DNA from: Caryophanales bacterium UBA6380
Lineage (GTDB): Bacteria; Bacillota_I; Bacilli_A; RFN20; CAG-826
Assembly (NCBI GenBank): GCA_002438785.1
Contig: DJQS01000013.1
Span: 1 to 64,000 of the forward strand
Length of the DNA: 64,000 nucleotides
Direction: 5' to 3'
Shown here: positions 1 to 8,900 of the stretch, piece after piece
How the letters are laid out: each line of letters starts with the position of its first letter
Position numbering within the stretch: the stretch's first letter is position 1
Notes under the pieces: generated by a model
The model's input: only the letters and a program-made list of their open reading frames with translations
Databases searched by the model: none
What the model was told of the DNA's origin: nothing
Position numbers and translations under genes: made by a program

Positions 1-240
1 CGAACAATATGTAAATTAACCAGCAAATTTATTTCAAAACGCGTTTCTTTAAAAGAAGAAGGAGGCAAAATTCAAATATTTTACAAAAACATCATGATTG
101 GTTCATATAATTCAAATGGCGGAAAGATTAACTTTACACCAGAACAAATTAAAAAATTTTATAAAAGTAAAGGTCTTAATGAAGATCTTGTTGAAAAATA
201 TTCGAAAGAAACACTTGAAAGGTATAAAGATATAAATTAA
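1..240 (+). CDS. istA: IS21-family transposase IstA, C-terminal fragment (cut by window edge)
   Basis: An open frame runs from the first base to TAA at 238-240, giving 79 residues that begin inside a protein. It contains a beta-rich stretch (RVSLKEEGGKIQIFYKN, then MIGSY) resembling the C-terminal domain of IstA/Mu-type transposases, followed by a lysine-rich tail (TPEQIKKFYKSKG). The identification rests mainly on the gene directly downstream being IstB, its constant partner in IS21 elements. In that family IstA is the DDE integrase that cuts and joins element ends. The catalytic core would lie left of the window and cannot be seen, so activity cannot be judged. Confidence 0.6.
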   Translation, partial: RTICKLTSKFISKRVSLKEEGGKIQIFYKNIMIGSYNSNGGKINFTPEQIKKFYKSKGLNEDLVEKYSKETLERYKDIN

Positions 241-343
241 CAATTACAACAAATTAAAAAATAATTTTGAAGAAATAGGTCTTTTAACATTCAATCAAAA
301 TATTGATAAGTATATTGATTTAATTAATCAAGGCCAATTAACT

Positions 344-991
344 ATGGTTGATGCTTTGTATATGATGACAGAAAAAGAAAAGGAATTTAGACAAGAAAGA
401 GTTGATAAATCAATGATTAAAACCGCACATTTTCCTTTTATAAAAACATTTGAAGATTTTGATTTCAGTTTTCAACCATCTATTATTAAAGAAGAAATAT
501 TAGATCTTAAAAATTTAATATTTTTAAATTCTGCCGAAAACATTATATTAGTTGGAACACCAGGTGTTGGAAAAACACATATAGCTACTTCAATAGGTAT
601 TGAAACAAGCAAAAATAGATATCAAACATATTTCATAACTGCCCATGAATTAATATCTCAACTAAAGAAAGCTCAACTAGAAAATACATTAATGAGAAGA
701 CTAAAACACTTTACATCATACTCAGTTTTAATTATCGATGAAGTTTGCTTTTTACCGATTTCAAGAGATGAAGCAAATTTATTTTTTCAATTAATTAATA
801 TGCGTTACGAAAAACATCCAACAATTATTACAACTAATAAAAGTTTCAATAAATGGGGCGAAGTATTTGGCGATCCGGTAATTGCAAACGCTATACTCGA
901 TCGATTATTGCATCATTCAAAAGTTTTTTCAATTGTGGGGCCATCGTATAGAACAAAGGATATAACAAAATATTTCTCAGAAGATGAATAG
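344..991 (+). CDS. istB: IS21-family transposition helper ATPase IstB
   Basis: AAA+ ATPase that assists IstA in target selection and DNA remodelling. Walker A is GTPGVGKT (71-78), Walker B is VLIIDEV (128-134), and sensor-1 lies in the IITTNKSF stretch (about 161-168) followed by WGEVFGD, all typical of IstB/DnaC-like proteins. At 215 residues it is shorter than usual IstB (about 250). The frame stays open upstream to 236, adding 36 codons that read like an IstB N-terminus (LKNNFEEIGLLTF, then NIDKYIDLINQGQLT) but contain no ATG, GTG or TTG. The ATG at 344 has no visible ribosome-binding site. The real start may therefore lie at the istA stop (translational coupling, perhaps an ATT at 236). 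Confidence 0.88.
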   Translation: MVDALYMMTEKEKEFRQERVDKSMIKTAHFPFIKTFEDFDFSFQPSIIKEEILDLKNLIFLNSAENIILVGTPGVGKTHIATSIGIETSKNRYQTYFITAHELISQLKKAQLENTLMRRLKHFTSYSVLIIDEVCFLPISRDEANLFFQLINMRYEKHPTIITTNKSFNKWGEVFGDPVIANAILDRLLHHSKVFSIVGPSYRTKDITKYFSEDE

Positions 992-1060
992 TGTTAAAAT
1001 TGGCTGATTTAAATTCCTAAAAATGGCGTTTTTATATTGACATTATCAATGACTAGCAAG

Positions 1061-1199
1061 AACCTAAGTGGCCATTGGGAAATTCGGCAGTTCCAATCCT
1101 TGGATCTCGTTGAAGTCGCAACGACTCGCAGGATTCAAAAGAAACTCAAAATCTAGTGGTAGTGATATCATATCGGTTCGATTCCAATTCGGAGCACCA
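1061..1199 (+). other. tRNA-Leu-like mosaic (degenerate tRNA remnant)
   Basis: A locally GC-richer stretch carries tRNA signatures. ATCGGTTCGATTCCAAT (1172-1188) is a T-arm with one mismatch, followed by TCGGAGC and ACCA (1189-1199). Upstream, TTGGGAAATTCGGCAG (1075-1090) resembles a tRNA-Leu D-loop and closes with CCAA (1093-1096). Two pieces look like tRNA-Leu anticodon regions: GCAGGATTCAAAA (1128-1140) and ACTCAAAATCT (1144-1154). A perfect 6-bp hairpin (1107-1112 with 1119-1124) lies between them. No matching 5' acceptor strand (GCTCCGA) is present and the total is about 50 bases too long, so this is not a normal tRNA gene. I read it as a rearranged remnant, perhaps left by integration at a tRNA 3' end. 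Confidence 0.35.
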
Positions 1200-1236
1200 T
1201 TAGAGCACACTAGTCTTGATACTTTAAATAATGAAA

Positions 1237-1255
1237 TGAACCCCATTTAGTTCAC
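1237..1255 (+). repeat. 19-bp direct repeat, left copy
   Basis: TGAACCCCATTTAGTTCAC occurs here and again at 1691-1709 in the same orientation, bracketing the IS3-family remnant. The two copies are identical. Insertion-sequence ends are normally inverted, so a direct pair suggests this copy is the right end of an earlier, otherwise deleted element. Confidence 0.75.
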
Positions 1256-1307
1256 CAGTATCAGATTGACACCTCTTAAGTTAAAATATACTTAGGAGGT
1301 TTTTATT

Positions 1308-1688
1308 ATGAAAAAACTAAGCCCAAGAGATTACCAATGAATTTAAAGCAAAAGTGATTAATGAATATTTTGAAGGAAAAGGAGGTAGAAGAGCACTTGC
1401 TAAGAAATACGGTCTAATACCATCTACTATTAAATATTGGCTAGATACTAGAGGTAAGGATGGAAAATTAATAGAATATAGAAGAAAAACACATTCAGGC
1501 AGACTTAAGAAAGAACCAACAATTGATGATTATAAAGAAAGGTATGAAATATTAAAAAAATACCAAGCCTTCTTAGAAGCACGACAAAAGAAAAAATAAT
1601 ATTTATCAATCTCCATTTAAGAGAATACAAACTTTCAAATTTATGTGCTGCCCTTTCTATTTCAAAAAGAACTTATTATAAATATTGA
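1308..1688 (+). pseudogene. IS3-family transposase remnant (orfA plus start of orfB)
   Basis: A start at 1308 with SD AGGAGG (1294-1299) encodes MKKLSPRDYQ and then hits TGA. The continuation (NEFKAKVINEYFEGKGGRRALAKKYG, with an HTH and LKKYQAFLEARQKKK end) is in another frame from about 1338 to the stop at 1597-1599, so orfA is frameshifted. After a run of six A (1591-1596) the -1 frame continues as an orfB N-terminus (FINLHLREYKLS, then SISKRTYYKY) until TGA at 1686-1688. This keeps the IS3 layout of overlapping orfA/orfB with a slippery A-run. The DDE catalytic part of orfB is entirely missing, and the 19-bp repeat follows at once. A dead, internally deleted element. Confidence 0.8.
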
Positions 1689-1690
1689 AC

Positions 1691-1709
1691 TGAACCCCAT
1701 TTAGTTCAC
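1691..1709 (+). repeat. 19-bp direct repeat, right copy
   Basis: Identical to 1237-1255. It starts three bases after the stop that ends the orfB remnant, so it most likely marks the right end of the IS3-family element (terminal dinucleotide CA in TTCA). Confidence 0.75.
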
Positions 1710-1840
1710 TTAGGGTATCAAACTTTTTTTGTTTATATGGGCAAATAGTTATTTTTTAAGAATTAATATCATGTAATAGTGTTTGAAAAATATGTAAGTT
1801 AGCTACTTTTAAGTTTACTATTATCATTCATCAATGCCTT

Positions 1841-1855
1841 TGATATAATTTCGTT
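1841..1855 (+). promoter_or_regulatory. Extended -10 promoter, apparently leaderless start
   Basis: TGATATAAT (1841-1849) is an extended -10 element (TG-N-TATAAT). The ATG of the next gene begins at 1856, seven bases after the -10, about where transcription should start. No Shine-Dalgarno sequence fits in between, so the message is probably leaderless. Confidence 0.5.
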
Positions 1856-2293
1856 ATGGATTGGTTTAATTACTACGGATTAGTCATAATGGTTGTCATT
1901 ATGATACCGAATATAATTTATGCAATAAAGCATAAAAATCAAGTGGCTGTTTACGATAACAAGGTGGCTATTGCTTTTGAGCAAATTGGGAGATATGGCT
2001 CCTTTGTCTTTATGATAATCAATATTCCATACACATATATTGGCTTTTGGTTTTCTTTTGGGAAAATATTTTATATAACTGTAAATGCATTTTTACTTTT
2101 AGGGTATTGCTTGTCCTGGATTGTGCTCTGGAATAAAAATGGTATCGTAAAAGCTCTATTACTTTCTATAATACCATCGTTAGTTTTTATTCTTTCAAGC
2201 ATACTTATTGCAAGTATTCCTTTATTTTTGTTTGCCGTTATTTTCTCTATAGCGCATATTCTTATTTCTATAAGAAATGCAAAAAAAGTTTAA
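1856..2293 (+). CDS. Small integral membrane protein, function unknown
   Basis: 145 residues with four clear hydrophobic segments, at about 8-23, 48-68, 73-91 and 101-138, the last long enough to be two spans. Short charged loops separate them (KHKNQ, then NKNG) and the tail is basic (RNAKKV). I recognise no catalytic motif, and no signal peptide precedes the first span. It stands alone between the IS remnants and an alpha/beta hydrolase, with a 62-base gap to the latter, so co-transcription is possible but not shown. It starts directly at a strong -10 box and probably has a leaderless mRNA. Confidence 0.6.
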   Translation: MDWFNYYGLVIMVVIMIPNIIYAIKHKNQVAVYDNKVAIAFEQIGRYGSFVFMIINIPYTYIGFWFSFGKIFYITVNAFLLLGYCLSWIVLWNKNGIVKALLLSIIPSLVFILSSILIASIPLFLFAVIFSIAHILISIRNAKKV

Positions 2294-2355
2294 CAATTAT
2301 TAAATGTGATGAGTTAATAGATTTTATAAGTGATATAGGAAAGGTAAAAAATAAT

Positions 2356-3306
2356 ATGAAAAAGCTAATAAATAAACAATATATCTCTAATTCTAAGGAC
2401 ATATTAAATTACTATGAATTAGAAAATGATAAACCTCTTTTACTTATTCTCCATGCTCAAGGCACAAATTCTACGTCTTTTTTCAAATTAGTAAAGATGT
2501 TACATAAAAATTATCATTTTATATTAATCGATTATTATGGTCATGGTAAATCCAGTAAAAATAAAAATAAGTACAATTTAATATCTATAGGTAATGATAT
2601 TATTGAATTTATAAATAATAGATTTAAAGATAAGAAAATTAATATATTAGGACATTCATGTGGTGGACTAATTGCTAGTTATATAGCTTCTAAATTAAAT
2701 AATGTAAATTCTTTGATAATTGAAGATTCACCATTCTTTGCTAGTCTTGGTGATAATAGGTTTAAAACATTTAATTATCTAGATTTATCAAGCATATCTT
2801 ATAATTTTACTAAGCAAAATGAAATTGATGATTTTGTATATTATTATTTTATGAATCAGTATGCTTGGAAGCTATTTCCTATAGAATATAGAGATAAAAT
2901 AAGAAATTCCCTTTCAAAATTTGTAAAAAAATACAGAATTAAGCACCCAAATAAAATGCTAAAAGTTCCATTCTGGCCTAAGAAATTTTTAGAAGTATTT
3001 AGAGGTTTAGAAGAGTATGATCCTTACTTCGGTATTTCCTTTTATGATGATTCTTTTAATAAAAATATAGATTATGAAAAACTTTTAACGAATATAAAAT
3101 GTAATACTTTATTTTTAAAAGCTAAGACAACAATTGATGAATATGGTACTATCTTAGGAGCTTTAACTGATGAGCAACTTAATAAAGTTAAAAGTTTAGT
3201 TAAAAATATTGAAATTAAATACTTTGATTGCGGCCATGGTATTCATACTGAATTATTAAAGCCTTATTGTAAATGTATTGATGAATTTTTAAAGATAAAC
3301 AATTAA
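2356..3306 (+). CDS. Alpha/beta-hydrolase fold protein
   Basis: 316 residues, cytoplasmic (no signal peptide). The nucleophile elbow is GHSCGG (99-104, Ser101), preceded by the strand-loop LIDYYGHGKS (57-66) typical of alpha/beta hydrolases. An HAQGTN loop (33-38) sits where the oxyanion hole forms. The catalytic histidine is most likely in DCGHGIH (His294 or His297). The acid residue is less certain, possibly Asp in TTIDEYG. The substrate (an ester, amide or peptide) cannot be read from sequence. The SD-like GGAAAGG at about 2338-2344 supports this start. Neighbours give no functional hint. Confidence 0.82.
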   Translation: MKKLINKQYISNSKDILNYYELENDKPLLLILHAQGTNSTSFFKLVKMLHKNYHFILIDYYGHGKSSKNKNKYNLISIGNDIIEFINNRFKDKKINILGHSCGGLIASYIASKLNNVNSLIIEDSPFFASLGDNRFKTFNYLDLSSISYNFTKQNEIDDFVYYYFMNQYAWKLFPIEYRDKIRNSLSKFVKKYRIKHPNKMLKVPFWPKKFLEVFRGLEEYDPYFGISFYDDSFNKNIDYEKLLTNIKCNTLFLKAKTTIDEYGTILGALTDEQLNKVKSLVKNIEIKYFDCGHGIHTELLKPYCKCIDEFLKINN

Positions 3307-3807
3307 TTAAAATGATAAATAATATGAAATTTGTAGAAGTCGATTTTAAGAAAACTTTGTCACTACTTTAGATAATTGACTTTCATTCTGATCTAATAGT
3401 TTTAATGAAACTTCAATTTGTTTGAGCTTGTATATAACTAGGCCTTCCTATTTTAAGTCCATGTTTTTTCCATACCGCTTTTTAGGACACCTGAACATAA
3501 TGAAAAGTATAGCGCAGTTATCGATTGATTAAGAGCGATTTTATCAGTTTTTAAATTTATAGTTGCAAGTTGATTTAAAATCTTAAGGTGATGATGGATG
3601 AAGAAATATAACGATAAACCTAGATTTTTAGGATTTTAAATTACCTAATTAAAAAGAAATTAATGATTTTAAAGTAATATATCAAAATACTGGTGAAATC
3701 AGATGTAGTAAATGTTTCACATCAATTGTTAACTAATACTTCTAACTTTATTTATAATGTAAAAATAATTGTTTTATTTTTTTTATAATATAAAAAGAGG
3801 TTTATAT
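3307..3807. other. Intergenic region with promoter for the 3.8 kb lipoprotein gene
   Basis: No intact gene is visible in this 500-base stretch. Two TATAAT boxes are present (3753-3758 and 3784-3789), followed by SD AAGAGG (about 3795-3800). The first lies in a 16-base motif ACTTTATTTATAATGT (3745-3760) repeated exactly at 15045-15060, upstream of another surface lipoprotein. The minus strand around 3355-3480 has broken coding-like phrases (KHGLKIGRPSYIQAQ) that could be recombinase debris, but no open frame. Confidence 0.4.
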
Positions 3808-5907
3808 ATGAAAAGAAAAATAGGATTATGTTTATTATTTTCTTCATTATTATTTAGTTGTAATAATCAATCAAATAATGATGTGATTTATAATAATGGC
3901 GAAAAGAAGTTAGATTGCGTTTTAGGTGAATTTAGTGAAAAAGATGGAGTTTACGAATCAAAAAGAGTAAATTCAATCTATTTATTTGATGATGAGTTTA
4001 AAGAAGGTAGTTATTTAATGTATCTTAAATCTAATTCATCTTTATTAGAGAATGGATTTATTATTAATTATAAAGATACTTTAAATTATACGTTTATTGG
4101 TTTAGATATTTATAATAATTTTATTATTAAAGAAATAAATGATAATAATAAAATTATTTTAAAAGAAATTAAATTAGATGAAGATATTAAAAATGATGAA
4201 ATTAGATTTGGAATTATTAAAGAGAATAATTATGTACAAGTTTATATAAATGATGAATTTTTAGTTGAATCTATTTTAAATCATAACGAATATAATAAAT
4301 ATGGTTTATTTGGTGGAAGTAAATATACAACTTTTGAAGGATATGAGAAATTAGATAATAATGTATATTTAAATTCTAGCGACTATTATATTAATCGATA
4401 TGGAAGTTTTATTAATGAAGATTCTAATTTTATTTCTAGTAAAAATAACTCAATTTATGAGAATAGATCAAATAAATTTAATAATGGTACAATAGAATGT
4501 AATATTATTTTAAATGGTGATAATACTGATAATGGAATTATTTTTAATATAAGTAATGATACTAATAAATTAAAATATTGGGAAAGTGAAGTTAGTTATT
4601 ATTACTTTTTTATTAGTAAAAGTGGCTCAGCAAGTTTAGGAAAAGTTAATAATGGATCTTGGTCTACATTGGCTAATAATAATATTACTAATTATAATAA
4701 TAAGGGTAGTTATAATTTAAAAGTAATAAAAGATAATAGTGAAATTTATTGCTTTATTAATAATAAATTATTTATTAATTATAATGATTTAAATTATCTA
4801 ACTGGTGATAAATTTGCTATTAGATCTAATGGAAATAAAATTGTATTTAAAAATATTAAGTCGACTTCAATTATTAATAGTAATGATTATAGTTTAGTTA
4901 ATGTAACTAGTGGAGAAGCTAAGATTATTGAAGATTTTGCAATTAGTAAAGTTAATAATACATTATTAACTTATAATAATATAAGTTTTAATGAAGGAAC
5001 TTTAAAAGCTAATTTAATTGCAGGTAGTAGTAATAAAAACGGAATTATTTTTAAAGTAAGTGATGATAATTTAAGTTATTATTGGTTATATTTAACTAGT
5101 AGTAATCAAGTAGGTTTTTCTAAGGTTGTTAATGGAGTTGAATATAAAGAAATTAAAAAGTTTTTACCATATGGTCGAAATGAAACTACATTATTTAATA
5201 TTAAAATAGTTATTGATAATCAAGATATATATTGTTATTTTGATAATCGTTTAACTTATTATATTCATGATGAAAATATAATTAATGGACATAAAGTAGG
5301 ATTAAAATCATGTGGGAAAAATACTAGTGTTTTTAATTTAGAAACTAGTGATGAAAAAGAAATTGAAACTTATGAATATTTAATTTTTGGACATTCTTAT
5401 ACAGAATATTGGTATTCTTATAAAGAAGATTTTAAAGAATATGAAAGTATTTATGATATAGGTATGGGGGCTAGTAATACTTATGAGTGGGCTTATCAAT
5501 ATAATAATGAAGTATCTATGTATAAAGCTCATTTTGGAATTTATTGGAATGGAATTAATGATATTTCTGCTGGATTTGATGCTAGTTTTATTAAAGATAA
5601 TGTAGAAAAATTATTAACTGAAATTAAAAATAAAAATAGTAATTTCGAAGTAGTTTTACTTGGTGTTAATAGATGTCCTTTTGCAATTAATTATCGTAAT
5701 AAGATTAGTGAAGTTAATACTTTATATAAAGTATTATCTAATAAATATGACTTTATTCATTATATTGATACAGAATTACTTTATTGTGATAGTAATGGAA
5801 ATGAACTAAGTAAATATTTTAGTGATGGTCTTCATCCAAATAATGAAGGATATAAGATTGTAGCAAAGTTAATTAAAGAAACATTAAATAAAGTTAATAA
5901 GGAATAG
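3808..5907 (+). CDS. Lipoprotein with LamG-like modules and C-terminal SGNH hydrolase
   Basis: 699 residues from the ATG at 3808. The frame opens at 3769, but SD AAGAGG and a signal peptide (MKRKIGLCLLF, then LLFSC lipobox) fix this start. The mature protein carries about three repeated jelly-roll modules (features such as GIIFNISND and GIIFKVSDD, SYYYFFIS and SYYWLYLT, and DNQDIYCYFDNRL) of the laminin-G/concanavalin type. The C-terminal 170 residues are an SGNH esterase. The block I nucleophile is GHSYTEYW (Ser530, GHS instead of GDS), block III is WNGIND, and block V is SDGLHPNNEGY with the Asp/His pair. Probably a surface-anchored carbohydrate esterase that grips its polysaccharide through the LamG-like modules. 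The next gene starts four bases after its stop. Confidence 0.8.
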   Translation: MKRKIGLCLLFSSLLFSCNNQSNNDVIYNNGEKKLDCVLGEFSEKDGVYESKRVNSIYLFDDEFKEGSYLMYLKSNSSLLENGFIINYKDTLNYTFIGLDIYNNFIIKEINDNNKIILKEIKLDEDIKNDEIRFGIIKENNYVQVYINDEFLVESILNHNEYNKYGLFGGSKYTTFEGYEKLDNNVYLNSSDYYINRYGSFINEDSNFISSKNNSIYENRSNKFNNGTIECNIILNGDNTDNGIIFNISNDTNKLKYWESEVSYYYFFISKSGSASLGKVNNGSWSTLANNNITNYNNKGSYNLKVIKDNSEIYCFINNKLFINYNDLNYLTGDKFAIRSNGNKIVFKNIKSTSIINSNDYSLVNVTSGEAKIIEDFAISKVNNTLLTYNNISFNEGTLKANLIAGSSNKNGIIFKVSDDNLSYYWLYLTSSNQVGFSKVVNGVEYKEIKKFLPYGRNETTLFNIKIVIDNQDIYCYFDNRLTYYIHDENIINGHKVGLKSCGKNTSVFNLETSDEKEIETYEYLIFGHSYTEYWYSYKEDFKEYESIYDIGMGASNTYEWAYQYNNEVSMYKAHFGIYWNGINDISAGFDASFIKDNVEKLLTEIKNKNSNFEVVLLGVNRCPFAINYRNKISEVNTLYKVLSNKYDFIHYIDTELLYCDSNGNELSKYFSDGLHPNNEGYKIVAKLIKETLNKVNKE

Positions 5908-5911
5908 TGAT

Positions 5912-8900
5912 ATGAGAAATAGAAAAATTATATTTATATTAAGTAGTGCTTTAATGCTTACTAGTTTAGCTAGTTGTGATAATAATAATGATCTTACTTT
6001 ATTAAACGAAAGTAAAAAAGATGTCAATGAATATATAGATAGTTTTGATTATTCACCTTATAAAATAGAAGAGCAAAATATAATTAAAGAATTATTTATA
6101 AAACTTCAAGAATTAATTAAAAATAGTAATGATGTAGATGAAATTAAAGCGATGTATGAAAATGTTTTAGATACTATATCTAATTTAAAAACTATTAGTG
6201 ATTATGAAAAGATTGAAGATGAAAAAAATAAAAATGAGTTGGAATTAGCAAAGATTAACAAAATAAAATCATTAAATTATCACGAATACGAGAATATCTA
6301 TCGTAAGGAAGAATTAAGTAAAATTAATAATGAAAAGAATAAAATAATTGATGAAATTAATAAAGCTACTTCGCTCGATGATTTAAATAATATTAATTTA
6401 AATACATATAATAATTTATTAAATAATAGTAAAACTGATAGTAATTATTTAATGAGTGAAATTTTAAAGTATAACATTGATTCTAGTTGGGATTTAGTCA
6501 ATGAACATCGTGACCAAATGAAACTAAATGATGATTATACAATAACTACATATGATGATGGTTATGCTCTAGATACTAGTTTATATTCATTAGATAATTT
6601 AAATTTAGCTTTTTCAATTAATACTAATAATTATGTAACTTTTGCAGGAGTCTTATTAGTTAATGAAAATAGTAGTAAAGATGGACTAAATGGATATGGA
6701 ATTTTTGCTAATCGAGCTAGCGATCATGAATGGTATCAAGTTTGGTATTTAGAAAATGCTTATGGAACTAATAATAATGCAAAATATCAATATATTGGAG
6801 GATGGGTATACACTGATTCTTATCCTAATGGGAAAGTTACTAATAATATGATTAAAGTCTCTATAAATGATGATACTTTAATCATTTATAAATTAGAAGA
6901 TTATAATAAATATCTTGAAAATGCTAAGCAATGTAAAGTTGATTTAACATTTAATGGCTTATATAAAACTAGTGAAACATATCATTTTGGTATAATTAGT
7001 TGGTCGAATGGTGGTAATTCATTTAATTTTGAACTTGGTTATATCGCGAATAAAACACCAATTAGCGGAAACGAAAAAGCTAAAGATATTTTTAATAAAG
7101 AAATTAATAAACTTGATTATTCAATTTGTTCAAAAGAACAAATAGAAAAAATAAATAATAAAAAAGATGAACTTAATAATTTAGATATTAATAGCGAAGG
7201 ATATTATTCAAAAGCATTTGAAACTTTAAATTACATAAATAATGAAATAACTTTGGCTATTACAAACTTAAAAAATTCTATTAATGAATATATTAAAAAT
7301 TTTAATTTAACTTTATATAGAGATAAAGAAAAAGAAACAATTAACGGTTATTTTTCTAGTTTAAAAACATTTATAAATACGAGTAATGACTATAATAAAA
7401 TTAATAAATTATTTATAGAAACTAAAGAAAATATTGACACTTTAAAAACTGATGAAGATTATAAGAAAATTGAAGAAGAAATTAAAAATAATCTTGATTT
7501 AGCAAAGAAAAATAAGATAAATCAATTAGTTTTACCTTCTATTAATGACTATAGACAAGAAGAAATTGACAAATTTAATAGCAAAATAGAAGAATTAACA
7601 AATTCAATAAATGCCTTAAATGACATTGATGAAGTAAATAATTTTGATATATCTTCTTATACTGACTTAGTTAACACTTCTAAAAATAATGCTCAACATA
7701 CATTAGATGAAATAATTAATGCAAATATATTAGCTAAATGGAGTTTAGTTAATGATCATAAAGCTCAAATGACTTATGATAATCAAAACGAAATTACTAC
7801 TCATGATGATGGTTATGCTTTAACTAATCAAACTTATTCTCTTAATAATATAGATATGATTTTTTCAATAAATACTAATGAGACGATGGGATATAGTGGA
7901 GCTTTATTTGCTAATTTAGATGAGGAATATAGTGGTATAAATGGTTATGCAATTTTAATTAATACAGAAGGTAATAATCAACATTTAAGAATTTATAAAA
8001 TTATTAATGGATATGGAAATTCCGGACCTAGTGATTATCCTTATATTGGTGGATGGGTATTTAATGATTCTTACCCTAATGAAACAGTAAATAATACAAA
8101 ATTTAGAATAATTATTAATAATGGTATTTTAAAAGCATATAAAAATAGCGACTATGAAATATATAAAGAAGCTAAAGGGATTAGTGTTGATTTAACTAAT
8201 AACGGAGCCTATCAAATTGAAGATAATTATCATTTTGGTTTATTAACCTGGGGGAATAGTAGTCGTTCATTTAAATTTGAATTAGATAAATTTGATTGTG
8301 GTACTATCTTATCTACTAATGATGTTTATAAAAATTATTTCGATTATAAATATAATAGTTTAGATTTATCTTTATTAGGTACAAATTCATTATCTTTAAT
8401 TAATGCTAAAAAAGAAGAAATTGAATCATTAACTAAAGATGATAATTATGTTAATAAAATTATTGAAGCTACAAAATATATTGATGAAATCGCAAATAAT
8501 GAAAAGGTAAATAATTCTATATTAATAATGGATAATATATTTAGTTTAGATAATGCTACTTCTTCAAGCTGGGATTTAGTTAATGAGCATGCTTTAAGTT
8601 GGACTCATAATGAAGGAACTAATAGCGTTACAACTCCTAACGATAATATTTTAGCAGGATGGAGATTAACTAAAGATGAATATAGTGATATTAAGATGAA
8701 AATTAATATCTCTGGCGTTCAACAAGCTAACCCATATAATGCTTATATTTCAAAGGCATTCTTAATAGGTGCTAAATCAAATGGAAATTATCCTAAAGGT
8801 TATGCTATTACTTTATATCAAAATGGGAGTGATGGATGGATTCAAGTTCATTATATGAATGGAAATGGTAATGGAAGTAATGACCATGAGTTTATTTGTG

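Larger units (their letters stand above)
1..1035 (+). mobile_element. Right part of an IS21-family insertion sequence
   Basis: istA tail and istB are adjacent and co-oriented, as in all IS21 elements. Just after the istB stop lies TGTTAAAATTGGCTGATTT (starting near 992), the kind of terminal sequence IS21-family elements repeat at their ends. The exact right boundary and target duplication cannot be fixed because the left end is outside the window; 1035 is approximate. Confidence 0.55.

Noticed and set aside
1064..1250. Protein-coding reading on either strand across the tRNA-like region
   Set aside because: Both 60-codon frames lack SD and family features and simply reflect the structured, GC-richer DNA.
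3355..3480. Minus-strand recombinase gene remnant
   Set aside because: Only a short phrase (KHGLKIGRPSYIQAQ) resembles a recombinase tail; stops interrupt every frame, so it is too weak to list as a pseudogene.
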